Of a DNA stretch of 64,000 nucleotides, positions 48,205 to 59,404 are shown one piece after another (the first letter of the stretch is position 1; each line of letters starts with the position of its first letter). Both the position numbers and the translations under genes were made by a program. This DNA comes from Acanthosoma haemorrhoidale (lineage: Eukaryota; Arthropoda; Insecta; Hemiptera; Acanthosomatidae). The notes beneath the pieces are model-generated. The model was not told the origin of the DNA and did not search any database. It saw nothing but the letters and a program-made list of their open reading frames with translations. The DNA is taken from positions 83,659,189-83,723,188 of the forward strand of contig OV884009.1 in assembly GCA_930367205.1 (NCBI GenBank), read 5' to 3'.

Positions 48205-50220
48205 TGGATTATTTTTCAGGAAGTTGGGAAGATGCAATCCTGCAAAGAAAATTGGTCAAGCGGAGATGCAAGATGCACGCAGGTTTTTTTCACTGAGGAC
48301 TCAGCTCTCAAGATCACAGGACGTTGGATGCGGTGATGAGTTTCATATTGGTTCTTACATCTTCTAAAAAGATACTAATTACATTTAGCGTGTGTATGCA
48401 ACATAAACTCAACATTTCAAGGTTTCATTGGAGTAAAATGTTGTCTTTGTCTCCAAGTGTCAGCTGGTACGAATCTGGTGCTATAGCTCTATCTCGGGGA
48501 CTGGATTTTAACAAGGCTGAGGAAGATCACATAAAAACAAACAAAATACAGTGTTAAAATAATTGTAAGTCTTGTTCTTGACCGGGGTTTAACCTCTTCC
48601 TCCCCCAGCCCGCATTCCTACTCATAAGTATCGTCAGTCACGGTCATTTTTACAATTACCGTTGCTGGTTTTCCTTTGAGATCACCTGATTGACCTTCTT
48701 AACGTTTAAGATCCATTTCGTCTTGCAAAAACCTTGAAATAGCACCATCTCACGAGTTCCACGTCAAAAAAGAATCTTGATACTGGGCAGACGGACCTCC
48801 CTCTAGACTATGGAGGTGTTAGTGATGGTGGATGTATCGCGGTTCTCTGGTGGAAACTCCCACTTCTTCACCAGCAATGAGTAAACGTTGACTACTTCCG
48901 GGGAAGAGTTTATCTTCCTTCACCTTGACATATATTTCGTCAAGACTGCGCCACATTAGCACCCACGAGACCCTTGCAAGGGACACAGCACGAAAGGCGA
49001 GAACAAACGAATAAGAATGAAAAAATAAAGTCATTCAACGTTACTGAACATTAACAGGTCCTATAAAATAACAAGCTATGGTGCTTCAAAATTACATAGG
49101 GAACATAGACCTTTTGGGAACAAGTCTACTATGACTAGAACTGTGCCCCAAAACTGACAGATGACCTCCATCCGTGCAAACGAACAAATCACATAAATGC
49201 GACTGCAACTACCACAGTTTAGTGAAGGGTGCCTAGATCGATGAAATAGACGAGGTCACTTTGCTGTCGCACGATATCGATGTATTCCAATAGCGTAACC
49301 ACTGGAATCGCAACTGACTAACTGTACCAATCGACAAACTGGAACTTGTAGGTGAAAAAGCAAGATAATTTATAAACTTTGCGAAAGTAAATGATTTTAA
49401 GAAATTTGTCTGAAATACACTGTTAACAGAAGATGTAAATTTTTGCATTAATAAAGAGCAATTTGTTGAATGTTGAATATCAATTTAACATTAATATGAG
49501 ATGTTAATCAATGCTTAGGTGAAAGGCTTATGCATGTAATAACTTGAATAAATTACTGATATTGATGTGCACAAAAAATGAAATATTTTAGAGGTTAAAT
49601 GAACATTATATCACATACATAAATTACTATTAATAAACTAAATGCATTTTTATATCCAGCCCATGGAGGAGCATTATGTCAGAATTTTACCTGTCTCAGA
49701 TTTACTATTATTTAGGGATATTTATGTAACTAAAAGGATATCATTTATAATCCACATGTGAGTTATCAAGAGCTTAAAAAACTTTAAGGAACTAGTAACT
49801 GGGCTGGCATGATCATTTTGAAGACTGGTCCGGTTATAAATATAATATTGAACCTAATAATATATAGTCATGGGCTTGATACAAACGGACTATATTTACA
49901 AAAAAAAAAAAGACATTGAAAGCGAAATTATGGTGAAAATAAAATTGTACAAAATGAAAATTGGACCTGAAGGTCATAGCTGAACGTTGTAGTTTTCTTG
50001 GGTTATTGTTGGTATATTTCAAGCCAACCTTTTCTTCTCAACGTCTTCACCTTTGTCCTGCAAACGTTCATAGTCCCGGTACCCCACTGACTGCTATATT
50101 CCTCATCGTTGGAGAGTCGACAAAGTAGAACGATAATAAAAAAAAACGCGCTCGCTTCAAATGCAAGGTGAACCTTCTTCATGGCATAGGGTTATAGGGG
50201 TTATCTCCGACAAGCGTTGC
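48205..50220. other. No gene seen, intergenic
   Basis: Short open frames only (longest under 80 codons), none protein-like enough to call. Confidence 0.4.
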
Positions 50221-50224
50221 TGAG

Positions 50225-50530
50225 CCTACATAATATAAAACTATATATAAATAAACTACAAAGAGGATTCGGAGGCTCAAGATTCCTCCAAGCTTTTCCA
50301 AAAGCTGCATCACCGGATGCAGGACAATGAAGGTTAACCATTAACTCGAGAGCTACAGATGCACAGGACTTGTTTGGAGAACGTGGAAATTACCAGTACT
50401 CCCATGAATTTATAACCGGTCACCGGATTGCTGCTTAAATCTTCAAGAAGAATTATTAGAATCTGCGAAGCTATTTGACTGCGCAAGGGGATCGGGGTGA
50501 ATGGATAAGTATGGTGTGAAATGACTTAGC
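50225..50530 (-). mobile_element. Jockey-like LINE 3'UTR fragment, copy 4 (degenerate)
   Basis: Eroded match to the same 3'UTR: GCATCACCGGATGCAG (50307), GAGAGCTACAGATGCACAGGA (50348), CCAGTACTCCCATGAATTTATA (50394), and ATTATTAGAATCTGCGAAGC near the GGATTATAGGGATGAGTG block of the other copies. No coding part remains. Lies outside the cyclase gene, in the intergenic stretch, same orientation as the others. Confidence 0.6.
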
Positions 50531-51225
50531 TGAGAGGCTGCTTCTCTGAATACCACTGCTAGCTAGATCTGTGAGGCTGGTACCACTAAATAACATTCCC
50601 GGCAGAAGTTAAGAGTTTCGTAGTCCTGTAACTCAACAGCAAACAAATTACGAATATCCTGGGAATATCATTTTCAAGTGAAAACAAAAATGGTTATTTA
50701 CTCGTGCAGATAAACTTGTGATTACATGCTATTAGAGATAATTTTTTATTCTACGAATATCCGACTATTCGAAATATCACTCCTATTTGCTTACATGAAA
50801 TAAATGCTCATTTGACAAATAAAATTCGATTCTTTACATAGGTTTTCCATTGCACTTGAGGTTAGTGCTATAAATTTAGGAATCAATTGTCATCAATCAA
50901 GGAATCAAGTTTGCCAGTTTTGATTCATCATTTAGTTTTTCAATTGCAGGTGAATTAAAATATTTTCAGCTATTACAATCATGTGATTACCGATTCTGTC
51001 TATTGAGAATACATTTATTGAATTTGAAGGGTGCTTATTTTTGGTTCTTATTTTTTCGTTTGTACGAGCGGAATGATATATTCTTAGCTATTAACTATTC
51101 TTCTGAACTTATTATCGCTTTTTGGGTTTGAAGGTTGTTGATTTCGTATTCTCAGTTAGTTTTTCGTTTCCATATACGCAATGGAATATTCTTATCTGTT
51201 ACTAATTCTGTCAGTTTTAGCATTG

Positions 51226-51228
<3 letters not shown>

Positions 51229-51287
<59 letters not shown>
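51229..51287. repeat. TA dinucleotide microsatellite
   Basis: Uninterrupted alternation of T and A for about 59 bp. A shorter TATATA tract lies at 44892-44930. The frames reading YIYIYI through it are not genes. Confidence 0.98.
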
Positions 51288-51289
<2 letters not shown>

Positions 51290-51510
51290 TACAGTTCAAA
51301 TCCTCAGTCCACTCCGGGAACACAAGATCCCGTCTCTCTGCTGATCTTTATACTCCTCCCCACAAAACCGCAGCACACGATCGTTCCTTCTTCACTACCC
51401 TCTGAAATTCTTTACCCCCTAATATCCACCATGCTTCATCCTTACGAACCTTCAAAATCCGCCTATTCCAACACCTCTTCACCTTCCAGACAGACGATTG
51501 TTAGATTGGT
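51290..51510 (+). pseudogene. Possible LINE C-terminal fragment
   Basis: The plus frame reads RSRLSADLYTPPHKTAAHDR then SFFTTL, stop, NSLPPNIHHASSLRTFKIRL and FQHLFT. The xNSLPxxI...SLxxFKxxLxxxL pattern is typical of the end of non-LTR RT ORFs. Short, with a stop. Lies between the TA microsatellite and the gypsy relic. Confidence 0.4.
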
Positions 51511-51559
51511 AACATTTTATTCATTATATTATGTTTCCATACTTTTATTTTTATCACAT

Positions 51560-52930
51560 TTTCTGTTATGTCTATAGATGGAAGAAGCTCGCTCGTATGT
51601 TGCATATGTGGGCGTGGCAGACTAGACCATTCAGGAGATTCGGATATGCAAAATACGCCTCAAGCGCATCATCTAGCGGCAGCACCCTGACTTAGTGGGT
51701 CTGTTGGAAGGCCCAGTGCATTCATTCTGGTATGGACACTGTTATTGTACAGACTGTGTCAAGGGAGCCCACCTTTTCACTATCATAATCTACTGTTTGT
51801 AGTTCATTAAATAGTTATCTCAGTTACTCAAAACAGTATTTCTATTATGAATCTCAACTTGGCTATTTCTTATCTCCAAGATCTGGTGACAACGGCATAA
51901 AATGCTTTACAAAAGAACAGCATCCTGTTCCGGAGACTTGGATGAAGATTTTGGAAACCCAAAGCTGACAGATAGAGATGAGCGGTTTATGGAATTACTA
52001 ATCAGACAATCGGCAAACACAAGTAAGTGCAAACCTGGTATAAAACTCCCAGAATTTGACCTTAAAGTTCAAGAAGCGGAGCTGAAAGTAACCTGGCGAT
52101 ATTAATAGTAGAAACATGCTTTTGAAGGAACTTTACGTTCTTTCTGAAGAACATCTGACACAGATGCGAATAACTCAATGAAGAGAAGCCACTACCACCA
52201 ATCCAGGCTTACCACCCATCTACGAGGTGGACACCACCTGCTCTCCAAGGAAGCTGTTTCACCCTACGACTCCTAGAACTGAGATTGTCGTATGCTAGAC
52301 TTGCAACCGGAAGGGACTCATCTCCTCGAAATGCCAGTGCATCGGCCGTGGTGAGGGGACGAGGAGCGGAGACAGCAGGAAGGTCAGAATGTGCAAAACC
52401 AACCCCTGGCAGAAGGTTTTCAATTTGATTCGAGATCGGAATGCTTGCTCTTGGGATTGAAAGTAAAAGCTAAAGTAAGTGAAAGTTTACTAAAAGAATA
52501 ACTTTAGAAGCTTTAGGTAAATATTTAATAAAGTGTGATAAGCAATTATCGTCATTGGTCAATATTAACGGCAACGAGCTGAAAATTATGTTTCATTTAG
52601 TTCAGGATGAATTTTTAATTTATTCAATTGTAATTGGCCGTAAAATAATTTCACTGTTTAAATTTTTAAAACAGCTTGATAAGGGCAAGCCAAAAGTTAT
52701 CACCTTCCAAATAGGTGATTTAGCCTATCTTAGGCGGGAAGAGAGGAATCACTTAAAATTAGATCCCAAGTATAAAGGCCCTGTAAAACTTACTATGATA
52801 TTGACTAATAATCGATGAGTTGAGATCTTTCAATGGCAAGTTCAGATATAAATTTGCACATGATCGTTTGCAAAATGTTCCAGATGCCTGTGAGACCAAG
52901 ACTGGGTATCAGTAATGATGATAATAGTCG
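51560..52930 (+). pseudogene. Gypsy-type LTR retrotransposon relic, internally deleted
   Basis: In order on plus: a possible LTR end and primer-binding region (CAAGATCTGGTGACAACGGC, 51878-51897); a short gag-like frame (51902-52105, GIKLPEFDLKV); a broken zinc knuckle (TCNRKGLISSKCQ, about 52300); protease-region sequence (INGNELKIMFHLVQDEF and VIGRKI, 52562-52650); then directly the integrase C-terminal tail (FQIGDLAYLRREERN, then LDPKYKGPVKL, 52707-52800) and, frameshifted, FAHDRLQNVPDACE to 52893. RT, RNase H and the integrase core are missing, so the protease is fused to the integrase end. No matching 3' LTR was seen in 52.9-54 kb. Confidence 0.6.
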
Positions 52931-52934
52931 AATT

Positions 52935-55745
52935 TAAACTGTTTACTTCTGTGACCTAGCTTGCAATGTTATTGATGTGTTTATTAATTTTCAATGTTTG
53001 GGAATAGCGACTGCTTGAGGTGTTTGCTGTGTATTTTGGTATTTCTGGGCAGTTTCTTTTCGGTAACCCGATCTCAGTAGCACAGATATGGTAATACTAT
53101 GTTCAAAGTCTCTTTTCAGTTGAAATAGTAAACTGCTGCTTTTCAGAATCCGATGTGGCAGTGTAGGTCCAGTCAGACAGAGGTAACAGCAACACATTGA
53201 TCAATCACTTAGCCTTACATTTTGAAAGTTTATAATGAGTTAAGCACTTATTCCTGGGATGCAAGGTACCTGATGTAATGGCGTGTTGCATAAGTGCGTA
53301 GCCTGAATGATACATTGGTCAATTGTGAGCTTGCCAGTGTTCACTTTATTTGAGATATCAAAGAACTACGATTATTGTTATTGGCTAAGGAGAACTTTAT
53401 TTTTAATTATTCTGACAGACTTGGGCCTTTTGCAAACACCTTTTGTCTCTTATATTATTATATTTTACTCCCTCATGTTATATATTTCTATTATGGTCAT
53501 AATTGAGTGTCATTATTGTTCATTTACTTGAGTATTTTGGTGTAAACATGGAAATAATTAAGTAGTTTCTTTTTATTTAATCTGACTTACTTATGAACTG
53601 CATTTCATAACTAGCGGTTGGGCCCTTAGGGTGCGAAGTCACTATAGAGGCTTTGATGGTTACCGTCTAACTATGCAAAGCCAATATAGCGACTTTCTTA
53701 CCTTCCTATATGACTTTCTGGTTTCTTATCTGTCAGGAGAAAAGGGCGGGAACCATGAACTCCTGTATACCCATGTAAATGTTTTTGACTAATGTCATAC
53801 CTGTTCCGGTTCTTAGCACATCACAGAGCATAGGGTCTTTATACTTTTTTAAACAAATTTATAAAAAATTAAACTAAAAATAAACAATAGGTTAAAGCTG
53901 TAATAATGTATTTTTTTTCAATTATGACAAATTTGATGGGATAATTACGTGAAAAAAAATTGAATTAAAGTAGCTTCAATTTAAAACTAATACATGTAGA
54001 TACGAAACATTGCTAAATAATTCAAAAATAGTACACAAATAATGTAGGAAAGTACTGTAGTGTGACAGCGGCTGGACCTACAATCCCAAACATAGGGGGG
54101 GGGGGGGTAGGGGTGACCTTCAGAGTGCCTCAGTACAGGAACTTGGTCCTTCTCAACCCTGCTGCGCAGTTAAAGGGTGAAGTGTTTTAACAAACCCGAC
54201 AGTATGGAGATAGGAAAATAGGATCTAATCAGAGAAGGGATTTAGAATTAAAAACAAAGGTCTTTTTTCTAGGGTATGGGGAACATGAAATTGTGAGTAA
54301 AACATGAAGAATGATCAGAAGCAAGGTTATGGAGGGGTTTTAAATAATTTTCATCTTTGAGATGCCTGGTTTAGATAATTCTTTTCATTCCAGCATTTGT
54401 AATGCTTCAACTACTGTCATAATCCAGGGAACAGGAAAGGGGCAACAAGCAACAAACAACAACAGGACATAGAACAATTTAAGAGTTTTTATCCAGTTTT
54501 TTTTGGATTATAATGTGTAAAAGCTATTTTAGGTAGGTACCACAATAATAGGAATTCTTAGGTATATACAATATGTATTTATTACTTCAAAGCAGATCAA
54601 GACTTTGGACAACCAATGTTTGAATAAATTATAAGTCTCGATAGCTGTATATTACTAATCTGTATTAAATAGATTTTTTATTATATGGACTTTTATATAT
54701 ATGTATATATATTATTTGTCTAAACTTTAAAACATGAAGAAAAATATTGGAAAATATATAAATAGACTCAAAGTTTATAAAAACAATTTAATTGTAAAAA
54801 TTTATTTGTTATAATGAAGAAATAATAAAAAGAAATATTGGAGCAAATAGAACATAACTAGCAGTTATTATGTCCTCTTTATTTCATATATACTATTAAC
54901 AGATCATTCTTGAAAGAAAAATTGTCTAAGTAGTATGTGGCAAACTTAGACTTGTTACTTAACATTACATTGCCAAATCTGGGTTTTCCTTGGGAGATTG
55001 GTGCCCTACCTCCCCATAAATGTCCAAATATTTGGATTATAAATAAAAAAAACTATCCCTGTTAAAGTATAAACCTGCATCTACCTTAACAAAATGTATT
55101 AGCGAGATCTCTATAATATACATTATCTACACAAAATCAATAGAATAGGTAATTAAAACAACAATAGCACAAACAAACACACTAATGTAACTGTCGGAAT
55201 GGATAAATGGATACAAAACTAATAAAAAAGTAAAAACTAATGAGTCACTTCATTTAGGGATTGTTTTAGATTATATGGTAAACTATATTAATAAAAGACT
55301 TCGTATATAAAATATCTCTTATAAAATGTTAAAAGTATACATAAATTCATATAATGAATAACTACAATTTACAGCAGAACAGTAACAAATTACAATATTT
55401 AACAGCATGACACAAAGTTTTTTTTTAATTGTATTTTATTATCATAACTGGCAAAAGTCATGTTACAGATAAATAGTGTCTAATCAAATAGGCATAATTA
55501 ATGTTCAAATATTAAAAAGTTACTGTAAATATAAACGTAATAACATTGTGATGCTGTTCTGTTTGATTGGCGTTACCAAAGTGGTAATTTCAATTAAAGT
55601 CTTAAGCATTGCCACCATCCAAAAATACACAATACTTGATGAACTTCTTTTGTGTCTTATTCTTTACATTTATACAAGGGGTGATCTGAAAATAAGAAAG
55701 TTCATTATAATAAATTAAATTAACAATAACTGACCACATTAAATG
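52935..55745. other. No gene seen, intergenic
   Basis: 53580-53790 is GC-richer and could be the worn remains of the gypsy element's 3' part. A run of about twelve G lies at 54097 in another GC-rich patch. The rest is AT-rich. Confidence 0.35.
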
Positions 55746-55749
55746 TACA

Positions 55750-57095
55750 TATCCATTTAAACCTGTAAAACAACACTTTTTTTATGTCAGTAAATTTGTT
55801 AGCTTGAATTCAACCCCATTTTTGGGTTACATTTATAGAGGAATAAAACTCCATTACACAGACAAGAGATTATAACTCAAATTGAAAATCCCAACCAGAA
55901 AGGGGTATAGAAACTAAAAGTCAAATGTCATACCTAATCTATCCCCTTAAGTGTATGTGTAGTCCAGTGGACAAGTACATTTTACCTAACAAAAGGTTAT
56001 GTAGTTTTGGGCTTTGGATATGTTGTATTTCCTATGTAGGTCCTTATTAAAAATACAAGTTTTCTAATTTGGAACACCTGTGCGGCAGCTGCATTTGAGT
56101 CACTTTTTTTTTCAGTTTTTGTTCAATAACTCCATTGGCCATCAGAAAGACTGTTAGCTCAAATTTTAAGTACTCTTTAAGATCTTCATCATTATGTTGA
56201 GCAATACAGGCTCTTTGAAAAAAAGTGAGTGGATCTATTGGAGTTTTATCATTGCCTATTTTAATACTTTATTCTTCCTTTGCAACTTCCTGAAATTATC
56301 CCCTACTATTTTCTTGATTCCTTTAATTCCAACTTCACAAGCCAAATCACAGTTCACCTCCTTTTCTTGAACAATGCCTGTACTAATTGACATTATCATC
56401 TCACTTTCAGGAAACAGAGGATGTTCATCACCATAAAACGAGATCATTTAACTCAAGAATGACAAAAGGAAAACTTCTCTTTCCCTCCATTATTAAAAAC
56501 ACTGCAAATTATAAGACAATGGTTTATTATTTTTAGACATGCGTGAAATATAAAACCTCAAATTTTGAGGGGGGAGGGGTAAACATTTGTATTCTTGCTC
56601 GATTACAAAGGATCATTATTGAAAACCAAAATTATAAAGTGGGAAGTCATTGCCAAACATCAGTGAAATAAATAGTTTGGAAAAATATGTTCTTTTGAGT
56701 TTTTTGTAGCTGTTGGAACTTCTTATTGCTTTTGCAGCTCTGTATTTTGGTAACTCGGAGGTTTAGCAAAATATGTTATGAAAGTAAATTGTAGCAAACT
56801 TTGTGCTCTAAAAAAAAAAAAAACCAAACCTTTTGTTAGGTAACCTTCCCCCTTTTCACAACCTGTCTGTCCACTGTGCTTGTATGTACACATCCATTCA
56901 AACCTCAATAACCACAATTTTTTATGCCAATAGCCTTGTTAGCTTGATTTTGACCCCTTTTATGGGTTGAATTTAAGGAGAAATTAAGCTCCTTTGTACA
57001 AACCAGAGTTTTGACAACTCAAATTGAAAATTCCAACCAAAGAGAGGTATATACACTTAAAGTCAAATGTCATACCAAATCAATCCCCTTTCCCT
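55750..57095. repeat. About 200-bp direct repeats flanking a relic ORF
   Basis: 55752-55955 and 56882-57092 are homologous in direct orientation. Shared blocks include GTTAGCTTGA(A/T)TT, ACTCAAATTGAAAAT(C/T)CC, AACCA(G/A)A, and AAAGTCAAATGTCATACC. The repeats are about 75-80% alike by eye. Between them lies a decayed minus-strand ORF. The arrangement could be a small element with direct terminal repeats or two copies of a dispersed repeat. Confidence 0.6.
56060..56450 (-). pseudogene. Decayed ORF of a probable transposon protein, family not named
   Basis: Minus strand from 56447: DEHPLFPESEMIMSISTGIV, then CDLACEVGIKGIKKIVGDNF and a stop at about 56258. In a shifted frame: IDPLTFFQRACIAQHNDEDL, then KEYLKFELTVF. 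This last block resembles a conserved segment I recall from repetitive insect proteins, but I cannot name the family. No intact product. Confidence 0.35.
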
Positions 57096-57586
57096 TTGAT
57101 ATGAATCATCTATTCACTCTTGTTGCATGTGATGGAATACATCTGGCATCTACCTCTGTAGCTTGGTTGTCCCAGAATCATGCAGCTAATCTCTGGAAAT
57201 CTATACCTCAAATTACTAAGCTATCCACTTCTCTCCTAGCTTTCAAAATCCATTATTTTAAATACTTTTCGACCCCAAAAGACACAGGTAGCAATTCTAG
57301 ATTACATACTTTTACTTTATGTATCTTTTTCTTGTTTTATATAACCTTTCTTATCTAGGAAACTTATTACTTTTATTCATTTAGTCTATTATTAATGTAT
57401 TCAAAAAGGTTTTTTATATTATTTCATTAAATTGTTACTAATAATCTAGGTTCTACTTTACATACAAATACATCCCTAATCATATCTAATTTGTATCATA
57501 TATTAACTAACTGCTATGAAAATATGATTAGTTAAAGTTGCAAAAATTAAAAATAGGAGTTCTTTTATGTTTTTGTTGGGTATATA

Positions 57587-58879
57587 CGAGGGTGGTCTGA
57601 AAAGTTTCCGACCTCAACATGAAGATAGCAGCAGTCGTAAATAAAAGCTAGTGAATTTCGTTGTTCATCTGTTGACAGGTACTCACCAAAGTTTCAGCCA
57701 TTTTGGACGCGCAGTTGTTGTGTAACAGTTGTTTGAGTGAGTTGATGTGAGTGTTTATATGAAAATGGACAAAATTGAGTATCGAGCTGTCATTAAATAT
57801 TTGTTTTTGAAAGGCAATACGCCTACGCAAATCAAAGATGAGTTGGATTCTGTGTATGGGGACTCTGCACCATCATTTACCACAGTGAAATTTTGGGCAG
57901 CTGAATTTAAATGTGGTCATAAGAGCTTGGGAGACGATGAACGTTCGGGACGTCCAAAAACTGCAACTACCGACAAAAACATCACCAAAGTTCACCAAAT
58001 GGTGCTAGACGACTGCCGAATTAAAGTGAGAGAGATAGCAGAGATTATGAACATGTCAAAAGAAAGTGTTTGTCACATATTATATCAACATATAGAGATG
58101 AGAAAGCTGTCCGCGCGTTGGGTGCCGCGTTTGCTCACGTTAGACCAAAAACGTGTTCGAATGAACATTTCCAACGCTCTGTTAGCGCAGTTTAGGTGCA
58201 ATAAATCCAAGTTTTGGCGCCGATTAATTACTCTGGATGAAACTTGGATACACCATTATACGCCCGAAACAAAAATACAGTCCAAACAGTGGACTGCAAA
58301 GGGGGAACCGGCTCCAAAAAAAGCAAAAACTGTTTTTTCGGCTGGGAAAGTGATGGCGACTGTTTTTTGGGATAGTCATGGAGTTATTTTAATCGATTAT
58401 CTTCAAAAAGGAAAAACCATTACAGGAGCATACTCCGCATCATTACTTAACAAGCTGAAGGCAGAACTTGTGGGAAAACGGCCGCCGCATTTGCAGAAAA
58501 AGAAAATCCTGTTTCACCAAGACAACGCACCGTCTCACACCTCAGTGGTTGCCATGGCAAAAATCCGTGAATTACGGTTTGAACTGCTTGACCATCCGCC
58601 TTACTCACCAGATCTAGCCCCAAGCGACTTCTTTTTGTTCCCTCATCTAAAAATTGCGCTCGGAGGACAGATTTTCATCAAATGAAGAGGCAATCACCTT
58701 CGTGAACGATTATTTTGCAGAGAAAAACGCCGAGTACTATTTGGACGGGTTACAGAGATGAGAGCATCGCTGGGAGAAGTGTGTAGAGTTACAAGGAGAC
58801 TATGTTGAAAAATAAAAAAAAATTTCTGAAAAAACGTCTTGTTTCTTTGTTAGGTCAGAAAATTTTCAGACCACCCTCG
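57587..58879 (+). mobile_element. Full-length mariner element with TIRs and TA target duplication
   Basis: A 1.29-kb element with about 28-bp terminal inverted repeats. The left end begins CGAGGGTGGTCTGAAAAG (57587-57614) and the right end is its complement (58852-58879), with 2 mismatches. It is flanked by TA on both sides (57585-57586 and 58880-58881), the mariner target-site duplication. It encodes a D,D34D transposase on the plus strand with two C-terminal lesions. It sits between the CRTC stop codon and any visible polyadenylation signal, in opposite orientation to CRTC. Confidence 0.96.
57759..58685 (+). pseudogene. Mariner transposase, D,D34D, frameshifted at the C terminus
   Basis: Cut-and-paste transposase of the IS630-Tc1-mariner superfamily. 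The first in-frame ATGs are 57759 and 57765; the frame opens with a GTG at 57747. The N-terminal paired helix-turn-helix domain (about residues 1-115) has the typical start DKIEYRAVIKYLFLKG. The catalytic triad is intact: D160 (LDETW), D255 (HQDN) and D290 (APSD), with 94 and 34 residues between (counted from 57759). The mariner signatures WVPRLL and YSPDLAPSDFFLF are present. The frame ends early at TGA 58683. The usual C terminus continues in another frame (SSNEEAITFVNDYF) until a TGA at 58759 where Trp is expected, then resumes to TAA at 58813-58815. So it carries one frameshift near 58670 and one nonsense change, and is probably inactive but young. Confidence 0.93.
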
Positions 58880-58980
58880 TACACACATATAATAGGTTCT
58901 ATGATTAATGCACTTATGATACATGCCTTAGAAACAATCAATTTTCAAAATTAAAAATTTTACCTGTACATATAAAAAAT

Positions 58981-59174
58981 TTACAATCGATCAAGTCTGA
59001 GATGATCCTCTGTAGCTGAATCAGCTATCATGTTAGGATCTGTAAGCATTTGCAACCCATCTATATCTATTGGATCAAGTCCTTCTCTTAGACATTCATC
59101 TGTAGGAAATAGATCTAAATTTTCAACCATGTTTACAGCGAAATCTTTTCCCAAATCCTCACCATTTGAGAAAT
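58981..59174 (-). CDS. CRTC: CRTC terminal exon with stop codon
   Basis: 194 nt including the TAA stop at 58983-58981. Acceptor TTTATTAG. It encodes an acidic region (FSNGEDLGKDFAVNMVENLD) and then the CRTC C-terminal signature DECLREGLDPIDIDGLQMLT...LRLDRL. The 3'UTR runs left. No AATAAA is visible on this strand before the mariner that begins at 58879, about 100 bp past the stop. Confidence 0.93.
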
Positions 59175-59404
59175 CTAATAAAAAATAAAATATTAATTAA
59201 CAATTGTAAATAATTATAGATATTTCATAAATTGGCAAACTAAACAGCTAAATAACTACCAGTGAGTATTATGTCAGGTATGCTGGACGGAGTATTCACA
59301 GAATTTTCCATTGGCACTCGAGAATATTGATGAGGAGAAGTACTAAAGTAACCTGGGTCTGAAGTCATATCATGGCTTCTCAGTTTGGGGCAACTGTCTT
59401 CTCT
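58981..59404 (-). CDS. CRTC: CREB-regulated transcription coactivator, last two exons (partial gene)
   Basis: Two minus-strand exons, 59404-59260 and 59174-58981, join in frame across an 85-bp intron with GT/AG ends. They give about 112 residues ending LRLDRL and TAA. The upstream exon carries NTPSSIPDIILT. The last exon carries DECLREGLDPIDIDGLQMLT, then DPNMIADSATEDHLRLDRL, the conserved C-terminal transactivation segment of CRTC/TORC proteins, which are cAMP- and Ca-regulated coactivators that enter the nucleus and bind CREB. The N-terminal CREB-binding coiled coil and the phospho-regulated middle are not in the window and should lie to the right (beyond 64 kb), given more than 4.5 kb of non-coding sequence upstream. 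The similarity is to family motifs known from memory; no alignment was run. Confidence 0.92.
59260..59404 (-). CDS. CRTC: CRTC penultimate exon
   Basis: 145 nt, 48 codons plus one base. Acceptor TATTTTAG, donor GTAGTT. It encodes REDSCPKLRSHDMTSDPGYF, then STSPHQYSRVPMENSVNTPS and SIPDIILT. It is Ser/Pro-rich, as in the CRTC middle-to-TAD boundary, and SIPDIILT is a recognisable family block. The upstream exon was not found in 59.4-64 kb. Confidence 0.9.

Noticed and set aside
51135..51405. Open frames rich in alternating Tyr and Ile over the TA tract
   Set aside because: They are produced by the (TA)n microsatellite.
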